A stretch of DNA of 64,000 nucleotides from Sphingomonas anseongensis (lineage in GTDB: Bacteria; Pseudomonadota; Alphaproteobacteria; Sphingomonadales; Sphingomonadaceae). The notes under the pieces were generated by a model. That model was not told where the DNA came from. It ran no database searches and saw only the letters and a list, made by a program, of their open reading frames with translations. Below, piece by piece: positions 37,882-47,069 of the stretch. The translations under genes were made by a program, and so were the position numbers. Every line of letters begins with the position of its first letter. Positions within the stretch are counted from its first letter, which is position 1. Where the stretch lies: the NCBI RefSeq assembly GCF_023516495.1, contig NZ_JAMGBC010000001.1, positions 1,302,001 to 1,366,000 of the forward strand, given 5' to 3'.

Positions 37882-40083
37882 ATGAACGGCAAGACGACGC
37901 GCCTGGTCCGGCCGATCCCGTTCGGCGGCTGCAACCTTCACAATCCCGTACTTCAGGCGTCGCAGGACGGCCGGCTCGACCGGCGCTATCGCGATGCCTC
38001 GGCCAGGCGGAACTGGCTGCTGACTTTGTCGCCGCGGGCAATGATCCAGGCGCACGAGTTCCTGACCGGGGCGAAGACAATTCCGGCCGACCTGCAGCGC
38101 CTCTACACGGGTGAAGAAGGGTTTTTCGAACCCGCTCCTAACGCGCCGGAGATCCTTGAAGAATGTGACGTCGCGATCATCGAGATCAGCACGCCCTATG
38201 AATTCGTCTACCGAGATTTGATCCTCAACGTGAACCGGCTGAGCGAGTTCTTCACCGAATATTGCCAGGCGACCGGGACACCGCAGAGAGGCTTCGAAGC
38301 GTGGCGAACCGCGCTGCTGAAGCAGCAGCACGACAAGGCGGCAGAGCTGGGTGCCGCCCTCGAGGAAAGCCTGGTCGAGCCGGAATGGGACGGAATCCAC
38401 CTTGCCGACCTGATCGGCGGCATTCGCTGCACGGAACTGGGCGTCGACGAAACCACCGACCTTGTCGCCCAGCTTCGTGATCGCATCGGCAAGCCGGTGG
38501 GGATGGTCATCCACAACTTCCGCTTCATGCCGGACGGGCGGGCAATTAGCTGGCCCACGAGCTTCAAGCGCGACAGCGTCGAAGTTGCGCAGCGGCTCGG
38601 ACTCGCGACGCTCGACCTTGCGCCGCGGGTCGTGGAGCATGGCGCGACTTTGGTCGTCGCCGAGGACGGCCGGCACTGGAATCCGGGCACGGGAATGGCG
38701 CTGGTCGGGTCGTGGCTTTCCGAATTCGCGGAATCGGTCGCGGGCGGGAGCGCGTCAAATCCAAAGATAGGCGGGACTGCGTCGACAACGGCCGCGGCCA
38801 TCCAGAAGGCGGCAACCTCGGCACGCGTGCCCGAGTATCGCTTCGACCACGCGAGCGGCGGCTACTTCCCCCTTCGCGAAGACATCATGCCGATGGTCAT
38901 CGTACTCGGCGACGCGTGGGCGCTTGGCGAAAACGGCGACCCCGAGGAGCGGGCCGTCACCGATCGCCCGCAACATCCGGAACACGCGCTGATGTTCGGT
39001 GCCGGCGCAGCGCCGGGAGAAAAGCTCACCGGCGGACTGAAAGCGCTCCACGAAAAGCGGATCGCCCGCCGCACCGAAACCCCCTGCTCCGGCCTCGCGG
39101 ACGTCATCATGTCGGATTGCGTTGCCCGCTTTGGGGCCAAGCCGAGGATGCTGTTTTCCGCAGTCGGCCACCCGGGTGCGAAACTCGTTTCCGCACCCGG
39201 CGGGCAAGGCTTCGCGCGCGGAAGCGAGGTGCACACCAGCCTTCTCAACATCGTCAGCTCGGCGAAGCATCTTGCGGCGGCGGAGGGCCGCGACCTGCAG
39301 GTGCTTGCTCTCTGCTTCGCTCAGGCGCGCAACGACGAACCGCCCGAGGGAATGTCTCGGGCGTACTGGAACGCGATCCTGAAATTGCGCGAGCAGTATG
39401 AGGCGGACCTGTGCGCGATCACCGGGCAAAGGGACAGGATCCCGCTGCTCCTGGCGCAGCACAATCGCGGCGCCGCGCGGCTTGCAAAATTTCCTTCGAC
39501 CGCTGCTGCCCAACTGGCTGCCGCCGACACCGATCCGCTCGTCCGATGCATCGGCCCATCTTACCAATTCGAGGCGGAACGGTCCGACGACGCAAAGCCG
39601 TGGCGGCTCTCCGCGGATAGCTATCGCCGGCTCGGAAGGCTGTTCGGCAGGTTTATCATGGACGACATTCTAGGGCCCGGCCGGCAACCTCTTCGAGCGA
39701 TCAGCTGTCGCTTTGCCGGACCCCGGACCATACACCTCAACTATGCGTGTGATATCGCGCTCGACCCGGTTTCGGTGGACGTAAGCGAGCTTGGCCCGGG
39801 TCTCGGAATCGACTTTGTCGACCGCGTGAAGCCCAGCGCACGCATCCTGTCCATGCAGATCCCAGCCGACCGTCCAAAGCGGCTGCAAATCGAGCTGGAC
39901 TCGGAGCCGAGCGGAACTTCGCCAAGCCTCTACGTCGCTGCCCGAAGCAGCGGCAACGGTGGGGTAGGCCGGAGTTCCGGCGCTCGCTGCGCGGTCAGGG
40001 CGGCCGCGCCGGTCGAGCAGGACCCGGTCAGCGGCACGCCGATCTATGACTGGGCCTGCACGGAGGTCGTCCCGGTCAGCTGA
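37882..40083 (+). CDS. Two-domain SGNH-hydrolase-like protein, cytosolic
   Basis: The protein has 733 residues with no signal peptide or membrane helix. Residues 1-290 resemble an SGNH/GSCFA-type fold: PFGGCNLHNP (14-22) at the nucleophile strand, CDVAIIEISTPYEFV, and DGRHWNPGTG with Asp262 and His265. Residues 335-640 look like a second, sialate O-acetylesterase-like SGNH domain: VIVLGDAWALGENG (Asp344), SAVGHPGAKL, ALCFAQARND, and a late DSYRRLGRLFGRF. A beta-rich tail follows. The usual Ser appears to be Cys17 in the first domain and Ala345 in the second. It is the last gene of the adenylation/ACP/GNAT operon. The function is not known. Confidence 0.6.
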   Translation: MNGKTTRLVRPIPFGGCNLHNPVLQASQDGRLDRRYRDASARRNWLLTLSPRAMIQAHEFLTGAKTIPADLQRLYTGEEGFFEPAPNAPEILEECDVAIIEISTPYEFVYRDLILNVNRLSEFFTEYCQATGTPQRGFEAWRTALLKQQHDKAAELGAALEESLVEPEWDGIHLADLIGGIRCTELGVDETTDLVAQLRDRIGKPVGMVIHNFRFMPDGRAISWPTSFKRDSVEVAQRLGLATLDLAPRVVEHGATLVVAEDGRHWNPGTGMALVGSWLSEFAESVAGGSASNPKIGGTASTTAAAIQKAATSARVPEYRFDHASGGYFPLREDIMPMVIVLGDAWALGENGDPEERAVTDRPQHPEHALMFGAGAAPGEKLTGGLKALHEKRIARRTETPCSGLADVIMSDCVARFGAKPRMLFSAVGHPGAKLVSAPGGQGFARGSEVHTSLLNIVSSAKHLAAAEGRDLQVLALCFAQARNDEPPEGMSRAYWNAILKLREQYEADLCAITGQRDRIPLLLAQHNRGAARLAKFPSTAAAQLAAADTDPLVRCIGPSYQFEAERSDDAKPWRLSADSYRRLGRLFGRFIMDDILGPGRQPLRAISCRFAGPRTIHLNYACDIALDPVSVDVSELGPGLGIDFVDRVKPSARILSMQIPADRPKRLQIELDSEPSGTSPSLYVAARSSGNGGVGRSSGARCAVRAAAPVEQDPVSGTPIYDWACTEVVPVS

Positions 40084-40089
40084 CCGCGG

Positions 40090-42285
40090 CTAACTCCGCC
40101 GTCCGCCGAACCTGGTCCGCTGCGACTTGCCGAACCGGCCCTTGCGGGTGCCGGGCTTGCCTTCGGTCGAATGGCCGATGCGCGGCGCCACGCGGTCGGG
40201 GTCCGGGATCCCGAGCTCGTCTTCCTCCAGCCGCCGGATCTCGTCGCGCAGCCGCGCCGCTTCCTCGAACTCGAGGTCGGCGGCGGCCTTGCGCATTCGC
40301 TGTTCGAGATCGGCGATGTAGGCCTTGAGATTGTGCCCGACGAGATGCGGCCGCTCCTCGTCGCCTGTATCCACCACCACGCCGTCGCGCGTCGCCAGGT
40401 GCGACATGATGTCGTGGACGTTGCGCTTGATGCTCTCGGGAGTGATCCCGTGCTCCTGGTTGTAGGCCACCTGCTTTTCACGCCTGCGGTCGGTCTCGGC
40501 GAGCGCCCGCTCGATCGATCCCGTCTTCGTGTCCGCGTAGAGGATCACCCGGCCTTCGATGTTACGCGCGGCGCGACCGATCGTCTGGATCAGCGACGTT
40601 TCGGACCGGAGGAAGCCTTCCTTGTCGGCGTCGAGGATCGCGACGAGTCCGCACTCCGGAATGTCCAAACCTTCTCGTAGAAGGTTGATACCCACGAGCA
40701 CGTCATAGACCCCCAGCCGTAGCTCGCGGATCAGCTCGATGCGCTCCAAAGTCTCCACGTCGGAGTGCATGTAGCGGACCTTGAGCCCTGCTTCGTGCAG
40801 ATACTCGGTGAGGTCCTCGGCCATGCGCTTGGTCAGCGTGGTGACCAGCGTGCGGTAGCCCTTGCGCGCTGTCTCCTTCGCCTCGTGGATGAGGTCGTCG
40901 ACCTGGTCCTCGACCGGTTTGATCTCGACCGGCGGGTCGATGAGCCCGGTCGGGCGGATGACCTGCTCCGAGAAGACGCCGCCGGTCTCGTTCATCTCCC
41001 ATGGCCCGGGAGTCGCCGAGACAAAGGTCGTCTGCGGGCGCATCGCGTCCCATTCGTTGAACCGAAGCGGCCGGTTGTCGATACAGCTCGGCAGCCTGAA
41101 CCCGTACTCGGCGAGCGTGATCTTCCGCCGATGGTCGCCGCGCGCCATCGCCCCGATCTGCGGCACCGTCTGATGGCTCTCATCGACGAACAGCAAAGCG
41201 TTGTCGGGCAGATATTCGAACAAAGTCGGCGGCGGCTCGCCGGGGAGTCGCCCGGTCAGGAAGCGCGAGTAATTTTCGATGCCCGCGCACGATCCGGTCG
41301 CTGCGATCATCTCCAGGTCGAAATTGGTCCTTTGCTCCAGCCGCTGCGCCTCGAGCAGGCGCCCTTCCGCCTGCAACTCCTTGAGCCGCTCGGCGAGCTC
41401 GTGCTTGATCGCTTCCATCGCCTGCTTCAGCGTCGGCCCGGGCGTCACATAGTGTGAGTTCGCGTAGACCTTGATGCTGTCGAGGCTCGCCGCCTTCTTG
41501 CCGGTCAACGGATCGAACTCGACGATCTCCTCGATCTCATCCCCGAAGAAGCTCACCCGCCACGCCGTATCCTCATAGTGCGACGGGAAAATCTCCAGGT
41601 TGTCGCCGCGCACCCGGAAGTTGCCGCGGGCGAAGGACTGGTCGTTACGGCGATACTGGAGAGCGACCAGCTTGCGGATGACCTCGCGCTGATCCTCGCT
41701 GCTGCCCTTCTTCAGGCTGAAGGTCATCGCCGAATAGGTCTCGACCGAACCGATGCCGTAGAGGCAGCTGACGGAGGCGACGATGATTACGTCATCGCGC
41801 TCGAGGAGCGACCGCGTCGCCGAGTGGCGCATCCGGTCGATCGCCTCGTTCACCGAGCTTTCCTTCTCGATGTAGGTATCGGTGCGGGGGACGTAGGCTT
41901 CCGGCTGGTAGTAATCGTAATAGCTGACGAAATATTCGACCGCATTGTCGGGGAAGAAACTCTTGAACTCCCCGTAAAGCTGGGCGGCGAGGATCTTGTT
42001 GGGCGCGATAACCAGTGCCGGCCGCTGCAGCGTCTCGATGACCTTGGCCATGGTGAAGGTCTTACCGGAGCCGGTAACTCCCAGGAGCACCTGGCTCCGC
42101 TCGCCGTCTAGCGCCGCCTCGGTCAGCTCCTTGATCGCCTGCGGCTGGTCGCCCGCGGGCTCATAGTCGGACTTGATGACGAAGCTGCGCCCCCCTTCGG
42201 CCTTCTCCGGGCGCGCCGGCTTGTGCGGCACGAAGGCCGCGCCGGTGTCCGGCTCTGCTAGCGTGGTGCGGATTTGAATCGCCAT
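40090..42285 (-). CDS. uvrB: UvrABC excinuclease subunit B (UvrB)
   Basis: This 731-residue damage-verifying helicase of nucleotide excision repair has Walker A in [14 protein letters not shown], the DNA-clamping beta-hairpin [33 protein letters not shown], and C-terminal helicase motifs ([24 protein letters not shown]). A UVR domain ([20 protein letters not shown]) binds UvrC. About 25 extra residues precede the usual start and end in a Lys/Arg/Gly-rich tail at the other side. The start is ATG 42285. It is convergent with the SGNH gene, with 6 nt between stops. Confidence 0.97.
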   Translation of the reverse strand: MAIQIRTTLAEPDTGAAFVPHKPARPEKAEGGRSFVIKSDYEPAGDQPQAIKELTEAALDGERSQVLLGVTGSGKTFTMAKVIETLQRPALVIAPNKILAAQLYGEFKSFFPDNAVEYFVSYYDYYQPEAYVPRTDTYIEKESSVNEAIDRMRHSATRSLLERDDVIIVASVSCLYGIGSVETYSAMTFSLKKGSSEDQREVIRKLVALQYRRNDQSFARGNFRVRGDNLEIFPSHYEDTAWRVSFFGDEIEEIVEFDPLTGKKAASLDSIKVYANSHYVTPGPTLKQAMEAIKHELAERLKELQAEGRLLEAQRLEQRTNFDLEMIAATGSCAGIENYSRFLTGRLPGEPPPTLFEYLPDNALLFVDESHQTVPQIGAMARGDHRRKITLAEYGFRLPSCIDNRPLRFNEWDAMRPQTTFVSATPGPWEMNETGGVFSEQVIRPTGLIDPPVEIKPVEDQVDDLIHEAKETARKGYRTLVTTLTKRMAEDLTEYLHEAGLKVRYMHSDVETLERIELIRELRLGVYDVLVGINLLREGLDIPECGLVAILDADKEGFLRSETSLIQTIGRAARNIEGRVILYADTKTGSIERALAETDRRREKQVAYNQEHGITPESIKRNVHDIMSHLATRDGVVVDTGDEERPHLVGHNLKAYIADLEQRMRKAAADLEFEEAARLRDEIRRLEEDELGIPDPDRVAPRIGHSTEGKPGTRKGRFGKSQRTRFGGRRS

Positions 42286-42349
42286 TCCTTGAGCATATGG
42301 TGGAGCGGTCAAACGGGCGCAACGCGGCCGCTAAACAGGGGAGCCTCAA

Positions 42350-42898
42350 GTGATCCACCGATCGATCCTATTTGCCACCCTCATACTCCCGCTCGCTGCC
42401 TGCGGGTCGAAGCCGACGGTCAACGAGAAGAATGCCAGCGTCGAGGAGGTCAGTCAGAAGGTCAGCGAGGCAACCAAGGCCGAAGGATTCATCCGTCCCG
42501 GCAAATGGCAATCGACCGTCAACATCGAGCAGATGACGATGCCTGGAATGCCGCCCCAGGCCGCCGAGCAGATGAAGAAGATGATGGCGCAGACGCAGAC
42601 AACCGAAACCTGCCTGACTCCAGAAGAAGCCAAGCAGCCCAGGGCAAAGTTCTTCGGCGGTAACGACCAGTGCCGCTACGACCATTTCAAGATGGGCCAC
42701 GGCAAGATCGACGCGGAAATGCACTGCACGCAGAACGGGTCGACGCAGGTCATGGAAATGAACGGCACTTATTCCGGAGAGGCCTACACCATGCAAATGA
42801 CCTCCACGATGGAGGGGGGCCAGTCGGCCGCGAACGTATCGATGAAGATCAAGGTCGATGCCAAGCGCGTCGGCGAGTGCACGGCGAAGGAGTCCTGA
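42350..42898 (+). CDS. DUF3617 lipoprotein
   Basis: The protein has 182 residues. The start is GTG 42350 with AGGGGAG upstream. The lipobox LAAC puts the lipidated Cys at residue 18. The DUF3617 domain shows IRPGKWQSTVNIEQMTMPGM, then ETCLTPEEA, CRYDHFKMGHGKIDAEMHC and GTYSGEAYTMQM, with paired cysteines. It is a periplasmic family common in sphingomonads with no known role. The diacylglycerol kinase-like gene follows after 25 nt. Confidence 0.88.
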   Translation: MIHRSILFATLILPLAACGSKPTVNEKNASVEEVSQKVSEATKAEGFIRPGKWQSTVNIEQMTMPGMPPQAAEQMKKMMAQTQTTETCLTPEEAKQPRAKFFGGNDQCRYDHFKMGHGKIDAEMHCTQNGSTQVMEMNGTYSGEAYTMQMTSTMEGGQSAANVSMKIKVDAKRVGECTAKES

Positions 42899-42923
42899 CC
42901 CCGCTTCAACCCTCGGCAGCCCG

Positions 42924-43796
42924 ATGAAGGCGGCAATCCTCATCAACCGAGGCGGCGGCTCGGTCGGCGAACGGCCGGCGATCGAAGACGCGCTCGCCTC
43001 GGCCGGGATTGAGGGCGACGTCCAATGGCTTGAAGGCAGGCACATCGCGAAGGCTGCAAAGGCCGCGGTCGCCAAGGGCGCCCGGCTGGTGATCGCCGGC
43101 GGCGGCGACGGCACCATCAGCTGCGTCGCCGGAGTGCTTGCTGGAACGAAGAGTTGTTTGGGGGTCCTTCCGCTCGGAACGCTGAACCACTTTGCGCGCG
43201 ACCTCAAAATCCCGACCGACCTTGCAGAGGCTGCGAAGCTGATCGCCACTGGCAAGGCGCGGCCGGTCGACCTCGCGGAGGTCAACGGGCGGGTATTCGT
43301 CAACAACAGCGCAGTCGGGCTCTACCCGCTGATGGTCCTCGACCGCGAGGCGCAGCAGTCCGACCTGGGCCGAAGCAAGCGCTGGGCGATGGCGGTCGCA
43401 GCAACGCGGACCCTGTTGCGATTCTCGAGCCGGAGGCTGAGGCTGACGGTCAACAACCAGACCGCTGTGGTCGATACGCCTCTGCTGTTCGTCGGCAACA
43501 ACGCATATCGCCTGGAAATGCCCGGCGCCGGGACCAGGGAAGCGATCGACCGCGGCGAGCTGTTCGTGCTCGTCCTTCGGAGGAAATCGCGACTGGGCTT
43601 CTGCCTGGCCAGCGTCCGGGCCTTGTTCGGCCGCGCCCGCCGCGAGGACGCTGCGCAGATCGATGGCGTGAAGACGTTGAAGGTCGACAGCCGCCACTCG
43701 AAGATGGCGGTGTCGCTCGACGGGGAGACCCTGCATATGAAGCCGCCGCTGAAGTACAAGATCCGGCCGAAGGCGTTGAACGTGATCGCGCCATGA
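42924..43796 (+). CDS. Diacylglycerol kinase family lipid kinase
   Basis: The protein has 290 residues. The DAGK catalytic domain shows LVIAGGGDGTISCVAGVLAG (nucleotide loop) and LGVLPLGTLNHFARDLKIP, followed by the C-terminal beta domain with FVNNSAVGLYPLMV. It phosphorylates a lipid such as diacylglycerol or a sphingoid base. The latter would fit a sphingolipid-making organism but is speculative. The start is ATG 42924. The stop overlaps the serine hydrolase start (ATGA). Confidence 0.88.
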   Translation: MKAAILINRGGGSVGERPAIEDALASAGIEGDVQWLEGRHIAKAAKAAVAKGARLVIAGGGDGTISCVAGVLAGTKSCLGVLPLGTLNHFARDLKIPTDLAEAAKLIATGKARPVDLAEVNGRVFVNNSAVGLYPLMVLDREAQQSDLGRSKRWAMAVAATRTLLRFSSRRLRLTVNNQTAVVDTPLLFVGNNAYRLEMPGAGTREAIDRGELFVLVLRRKSRLGFCLASVRALFGRARREDAAQIDGVKTLKVDSRHSKMAVSLDGETLHMKPPLKYKIRPKALNVIAP

Positions 43797-44998
43797 GGTG
43801 GGCCCTCTCCATTCTCGCCGCCTTCGCGCTTGCCGGTTGCACAAGCGTCCGGCTCCCGCCGGTCCCGCTGGCGCAAGCTGGAGTCGCCTTCGACAGGAAC
43901 GGCGAGCTGGGCGCTTTCGCGGAAGGCATGGCCGACCCGCAAAGCGGCCGTGCGGTCACCCCCGACGATCCCGTCCGCGTTGCGTCGGTCAGCAAGCTGG
44001 TCGTCGCGGTGGGTGTGATGAAGCTCGTCGAAGCTGGCAGGCTCGACCTCGACAGCGACGTGTCGCGCTGGCTCGGGTGGAGCTTGAGGAATCCCGCCTT
44101 TTCCGACCGCGCCATAACCCTCCGCCAGCTCCTGTCGCATACCAGCTCGGTCCGCGATCATGACGATCAATATGCGATCTCGCTCGGCGGCTCCGTCCAG
44201 GCAGAAATGGCCAATCCCAAGTCTTGGGACGTCACCCACGGCCCGGGCGATGGCTATTTCACTTATTCGAACATGAACTTTCCGATCGTCGGCTCGATCG
44301 TCGAAAGAGTGACGGGCGAGCGCTTCGACATATGGATGCGGGCCAATGTGCTCGATCCGATGAAGATCGACGCCTGCTACAATTGGCCGACGTGCAGCGA
44401 CGCCGCGATAGCGCGCGCCGTCGAGCTCGACGCTCCCGACGGCAAGCCGGTGAAGGACGACCTGCACGGCAAGCGCCCCGCCTGCCCCGTGTTCGTCAAG
44501 GAGGGCAAGCCCTGCGACCTGTCCCTTTGGCGGCTAGGAGAGAACGGATCGCTGTTCGCTCCCCAGGGCGGCCTCAGGATTTCCGTCCGCGGGCTGGAGC
44601 GCGTCGGCCGCATGCTGCTCAACGGCGGAACACTGGACGGCGCCCAAATCCTCTCGTCCCAATCGGTCGAGGCAATGTTCTCTCCCGTATGGCGTTTCGA
44701 CGGGCGCAACGGCGACACGGACCACGGCTTCTACTGCACGTACGGACTCGCCACCCAGACCATCCCGACTCCGGCGAGGGGGTGCAGCGACGATCCGGCC
44801 GGCGATGGGATCACTCGCGTCGGCCATGCCGGCGATGCCTACGGGCTTCGCTCGGGCCTATGGCTCGACCGGGCGCACGGAACCGGCGTCGCCTTCTTCG
44901 TCACCGGGTTGGGCGACGATCCGCCCCGCGGGCGAAGTGCGTTCAGGGCCGCCGAAGAGCTCGCTTTCTCCCGATCGTTGGCACGAATTGCACGCTGA
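43793..44998 (+). CDS. Serine hydrolase lipoprotein, beta-lactamase/transpeptidase fold
   Basis: The protein has 401 residues. A lipoprotein signal with LAGC puts the Cys at about residue 16. The Ser-X-X-Lys motif is SVSK in VRVASVSKLVVAVGVMKL, and the Tyr-X-Asn is in YSNMNFPIVGSIVERV. The fold is class C beta-lactamase-like. Such lipoproteins act as esterases or D-Ala carboxypeptidases in the periplasm, and substrate specificity is unknown. It is translationally coupled to the lipid kinase gene by a 4-nt overlap. Confidence 0.85.
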   Translation: MRWALSILAAFALAGCTSVRLPPVPLAQAGVAFDRNGELGAFAEGMADPQSGRAVTPDDPVRVASVSKLVVAVGVMKLVEAGRLDLDSDVSRWLGWSLRNPAFSDRAITLRQLLSHTSSVRDHDDQYAISLGGSVQAEMANPKSWDVTHGPGDGYFTYSNMNFPIVGSIVERVTGERFDIWMRANVLDPMKIDACYNWPTCSDAAIARAVELDAPDGKPVKDDLHGKRPACPVFVKEGKPCDLSLWRLGENGSLFAPQGGLRISVRGLERVGRMLLNGGTLDGAQILSSQSVEAMFSPVWRFDGRNGDTDHGFYCTYGLATQTIPTPARGCSDDPAGDGITRVGHAGDAYGLRSGLWLDRAHGTGVAFFVTGLGDDPPRGRSAFRAAEELAFSRSLARIAR

Positions 44999-45061
44999 CT
45001 GGACAAGGGAACAGCCGTACCCCAATTTCGTTGTCAGGCCGAAACCATAAGGGAGAGGAAG

Positions 45062-45322
45062 ATGCGGAAAATTACTTTGTTGGTTGGGGCGACGCTTGCT
45101 TTGTCGGCATGCGCGACCACCCCGCCGACCCATACGTGTCCGGATGGGTCAGTCATGGATGCGACCATTCCTTGCCCGCCGCCTCCGCCTCCCCCGCCTC
45201 CGCCGATGACCACCTGTCCTGACGGAACGCAGGTGGCGGCCGGAATGGCCTGTCCTGTGCCGCCGCCCCCGCCTCCTCCGCCTCCGCCGCCGTCGGCAGC
45301 GCAGGCCGGCGAACGCGGCTAA
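45062..45322 (+). CDS. Small proline-rich lipoprotein with a duplicated CPDG unit
   Basis: The protein has 86 residues. A signal peptide with lipobox LSAC puts the Cys at residue 17. The mature part is two copies of a unit: TCPDGSVMDATIPC and TCPDGTQVAAGMAC, each followed by a run of nine to eleven prolines. The proline runs should form stiff rods from the membrane. The Cys pairs could form disulfides. AGGGAGAGGA is upstream of ATG. The downstream double stem-loop supports a single-gene transcript. The function is not known. Confidence 0.8.
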   Translation: MRKITLLVGATLALSACATTPPTHTCPDGSVMDATIPCPPPPPPPPPPMTTCPDGTQVAAGMACPVPPPPPPPPPPPSAAQAGERG

Positions 45323-45324
45323 TC

Positions 45325-45361
45325 GGAAAGCCGCTCGGCACAAGCCGAGCCGAGACTTTCC
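45325..45361 (+). terminator. Stem-loop after the proline-rich lipoprotein gene
   Basis: GGAAAG (45325-45330) pairs with CTTTCC (45356-45361), and CTCGGC (45334-45339) pairs with GCCGAG (45344-45349). The result is a two-part stem directly after the stop codon. Confidence 0.5.
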
Positions 45362-45369
45362 AGCCATCG

Positions 45370-45402
45370 GGGGAGCGGGAGCCGAAGACGCTCCCGCTCC
45401 CC
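45370..45402 (+). terminator. Strong stem-loop terminator candidate
   Basis: GGGGAGCGGGAGC (45370-45382) and GCTCCCGCTCCCC (45390-45402) are a perfect 13-bp stem with a 7-nt loop, 8 nt after the previous stem-loop and 30 nt before the TauE/SafE gene. There is no T tract. The two stems in tandem mark the end of the lipoprotein transcript. Confidence 0.6.
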
Positions 45403-45432
45403 AACGCATTTGGCGCGTGCTAGCCGGCGGCG

Positions 45433-46215
45433 ATGGATTTCGCCCACGCGCTTTCCGGATTCCTTGTGGGCCTCCTGGTCGGAGTGACCGGCGTCGGCGG
45501 CGGGTCGCTGATGGCCCCGCTCCTGATCCTAATCTTCGGGGTAGCGCCGACGACCGCGATCGGCACCGACCTGTGGTTCGCAAGCATCACCAAGTCGGTC
45601 GGCGGAAGCATCCATCACGCAAAGCAGAACGCAGACCTCAACGTCGTCATGCGCCTGGCGATGGGCAGCATCCCCGCGGCGATCGTCACGCTCGTCATCC
45701 TGAATGCGATGAACTGGGCGCAGGTGAAGCACGGCTGGCTTCCGTTCGCGCTGGGGCTGGTGCTGCTCGTCACCGCAGCCGGGACGATCGCGCGGCCAAC
45801 GCTCCATCGCTGGGTGCTTTCGATGCGCGGCGGCGGCAAGACGGGAGCCATGCGGTTGCAGTTGCCGCTCACCATCTTCGCCGGAGCGGTACTTGGAGTG
45901 CTCGTCACCCTCACCTCCGTCGGCGCGGGGGCGCTCGCGGCGACCCTGTTGGTGTTCCTCTATCCAGTCAGGCTCAACGCCAAGCAAATCGTCGGGACCG
46001 ACATCGTCCATGCGATCCCACTGACACTCGTGGCCGGTATCGGGCACCTGCTCATCGGAAGCGTCGACGGCCACCTGTTGCTGAGCCTGCTCGTCGGCTC
46101 GATCCCAGGGATCGTCACCGGGTCGCTTCTGGTCCACCGGGTCAGCGAAAAGCTCATCCGGATAGCGCTTTCGATCGTGCTGGTCATCGCCGGGGCGAGG
46201 CTGATCGTATTCTGA
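45433..46215 (+). CDS. TauE/SafE-family sulfite/organosulfur anion exporter
   Basis: The protein has 260 residues and about eight membrane helices in two related halves. The family glycine-rich motifs are LLVGVTGVGGGSLMAPLLIL near the N-terminus and VTLTSVGAGALAATLLVFL in the second half. TauE/SafE proteins move sulfite, sulfoacetate or similar anions across the inner membrane. The substrate is unknown here. The stop is 4 nt from the convergent outer-membrane-like gene. A second family member lies at 62594. Confidence 0.88.
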   Translation: MDFAHALSGFLVGLLVGVTGVGGGSLMAPLLILIFGVAPTTAIGTDLWFASITKSVGGSIHHAKQNADLNVVMRLAMGSIPAAIVTLVILNAMNWAQVKHGWLPFALGLVLLVTAAGTIARPTLHRWVLSMRGGGKTGAMRLQLPLTIFAGAVLGVLVTLTSVGAGALAATLLVFLYPVRLNAKQIVGTDIVHAIPLTLVAGIGHLLIGSVDGHLLLSLLVGSIPGIVTGSLLVHRVSEKLIRIALSIVLVIAGARLIVF

Positions 46216-46219
46216 GAGT

Positions 46220-47014
46220 TCAGAACCTAATCGCGATTCCGCTGTAGATTTCCAGATCTGGGGTGTCGCGATTGAGGCCGAGGTCGACCCCCGCATCCAG
46301 CTGCAAGTCGCTTGAAACGAGATAGGCCGCGGCGGCGTCGATTGAATATTGCCTTACCGTCCGATCCGGATCGAAGTCCGACGAAGTCCACAGCTCTGCA
46401 GAGACTGTGAACCGATCGGACAACGGCAAACCCGCACTCGCGGCCTGGGCCATCGCGAAATGGTATCCGGAGCCGTCCGCGTCGGAGACAACATCGACTT
46501 CGGAATCCAGGTTCCAGCCGGCCGAAGATCCGGCGAAGGTCGAATCCAGCGAAAACTCGGCGCCGCCTTCGACCTTGCCGTTGCCGATGGAGCGCTTTGC
46601 AACCGGAAGCTTGACGAAGGGGCGCACTGCGAACTGGACGGGCGCGTCGTCGGCGGTCATCCGGTATTTGAGCGCGACGCCCGCATCGCCGAGCCCTGAT
46701 GCGCGGCGGCGGTTGCCGCCCGCGCGTTCGTCTGCTCGCGTAAAAGGCGTGAAGTCCAGCTCGATATGGAACCGGTCGGTGACGCCGATCTTCACCGCGG
46801 TGTCGCCGACCGTCAGCGAAGCTGAACGAATGCCGCCCGATCGATCCCGGATCCAATCTGCGACGCCGGTTTCCACTTGCAGGATTCCGCTCGGAACCGT
46901 GCAGGTCGGAGTCGCCTTGCCGGGCCGGTCGGCGCAGATGGACTCCACACCGGCCGCCGCCGCGGCAGGCGAAGCAGGTAGCAAGGCGAGTCCCGCCAAC
47001 AGCCATTTTTTCAC
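46220..47014 (-). CDS. Outer-membrane beta-barrel-like protein (MetA-pathway/transporter type)
   Basis: The protein has 264 residues from GTG 47014 with GGGAGG upstream. The signal peptide ends near ASPAAAA. The mature protein opens with ICADRPGKATPTCTVPSGIL and QVETGVADWI, then alternating strands and DTAVKIGVTDRFHIELDFTP and GLGDAGVALKYR, as in the putative phenol-degradation MetA-pathway/transporter family. It ends in IAIRF with a terminal Phe, suiting an outer-membrane barrel. The function is not known. It is divergent from the VOC gene. Confidence 0.78.
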   Translation of the reverse strand: MKKWLLAGLALLPASPAAAAAGVESICADRPGKATPTCTVPSGILQVETGVADWIRDRSGGIRSASLTVGDTAVKIGVTDRFHIELDFTPFTRADERAGGNRRRASGLGDAGVALKYRMTADDAPVQFAVRPFVKLPVAKRSIGNGKVEGGAEFSLDSTFAGSSAGWNLDSEVDVVSDADGSGYHFAMAQAASAGLPLSDRFTVSAELWTSSDFDPDRTVRQYSIDAAAAYLVSSDLQLDAGVDLGLNRDTPDLEIYSGIAIRF

Positions 47015-47040
47015 GAGCGCCTCCCGCCGGCGCGACCTGC

Positions 47041-47046
47041 TATAAT
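47041..47046 (+). promoter_or_regulatory. Consensus -10 element for the VOC-protein gene
   Basis: TATAAT at 47041-47046 is a perfect sigma70 -10 element, rare in this GC-rich genome. It lies 23 nt before ATG 47070, which would give a very short leader. The -35 region is weak. It may belong to the VOC gene. Confidence 0.4.
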
Positions 47047-47069
47047 CCGCCCGGCGAAGGAGGCAAAAG

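Noticed and set aside
45170-45300. CRISPR-like or tandem repeat tract
   Set aside because: The repeated CCGCC/CCTCC pattern encodes polyproline in a lipoprotein gene with signal peptide and ribosome-binding site. It has no spacer structure.
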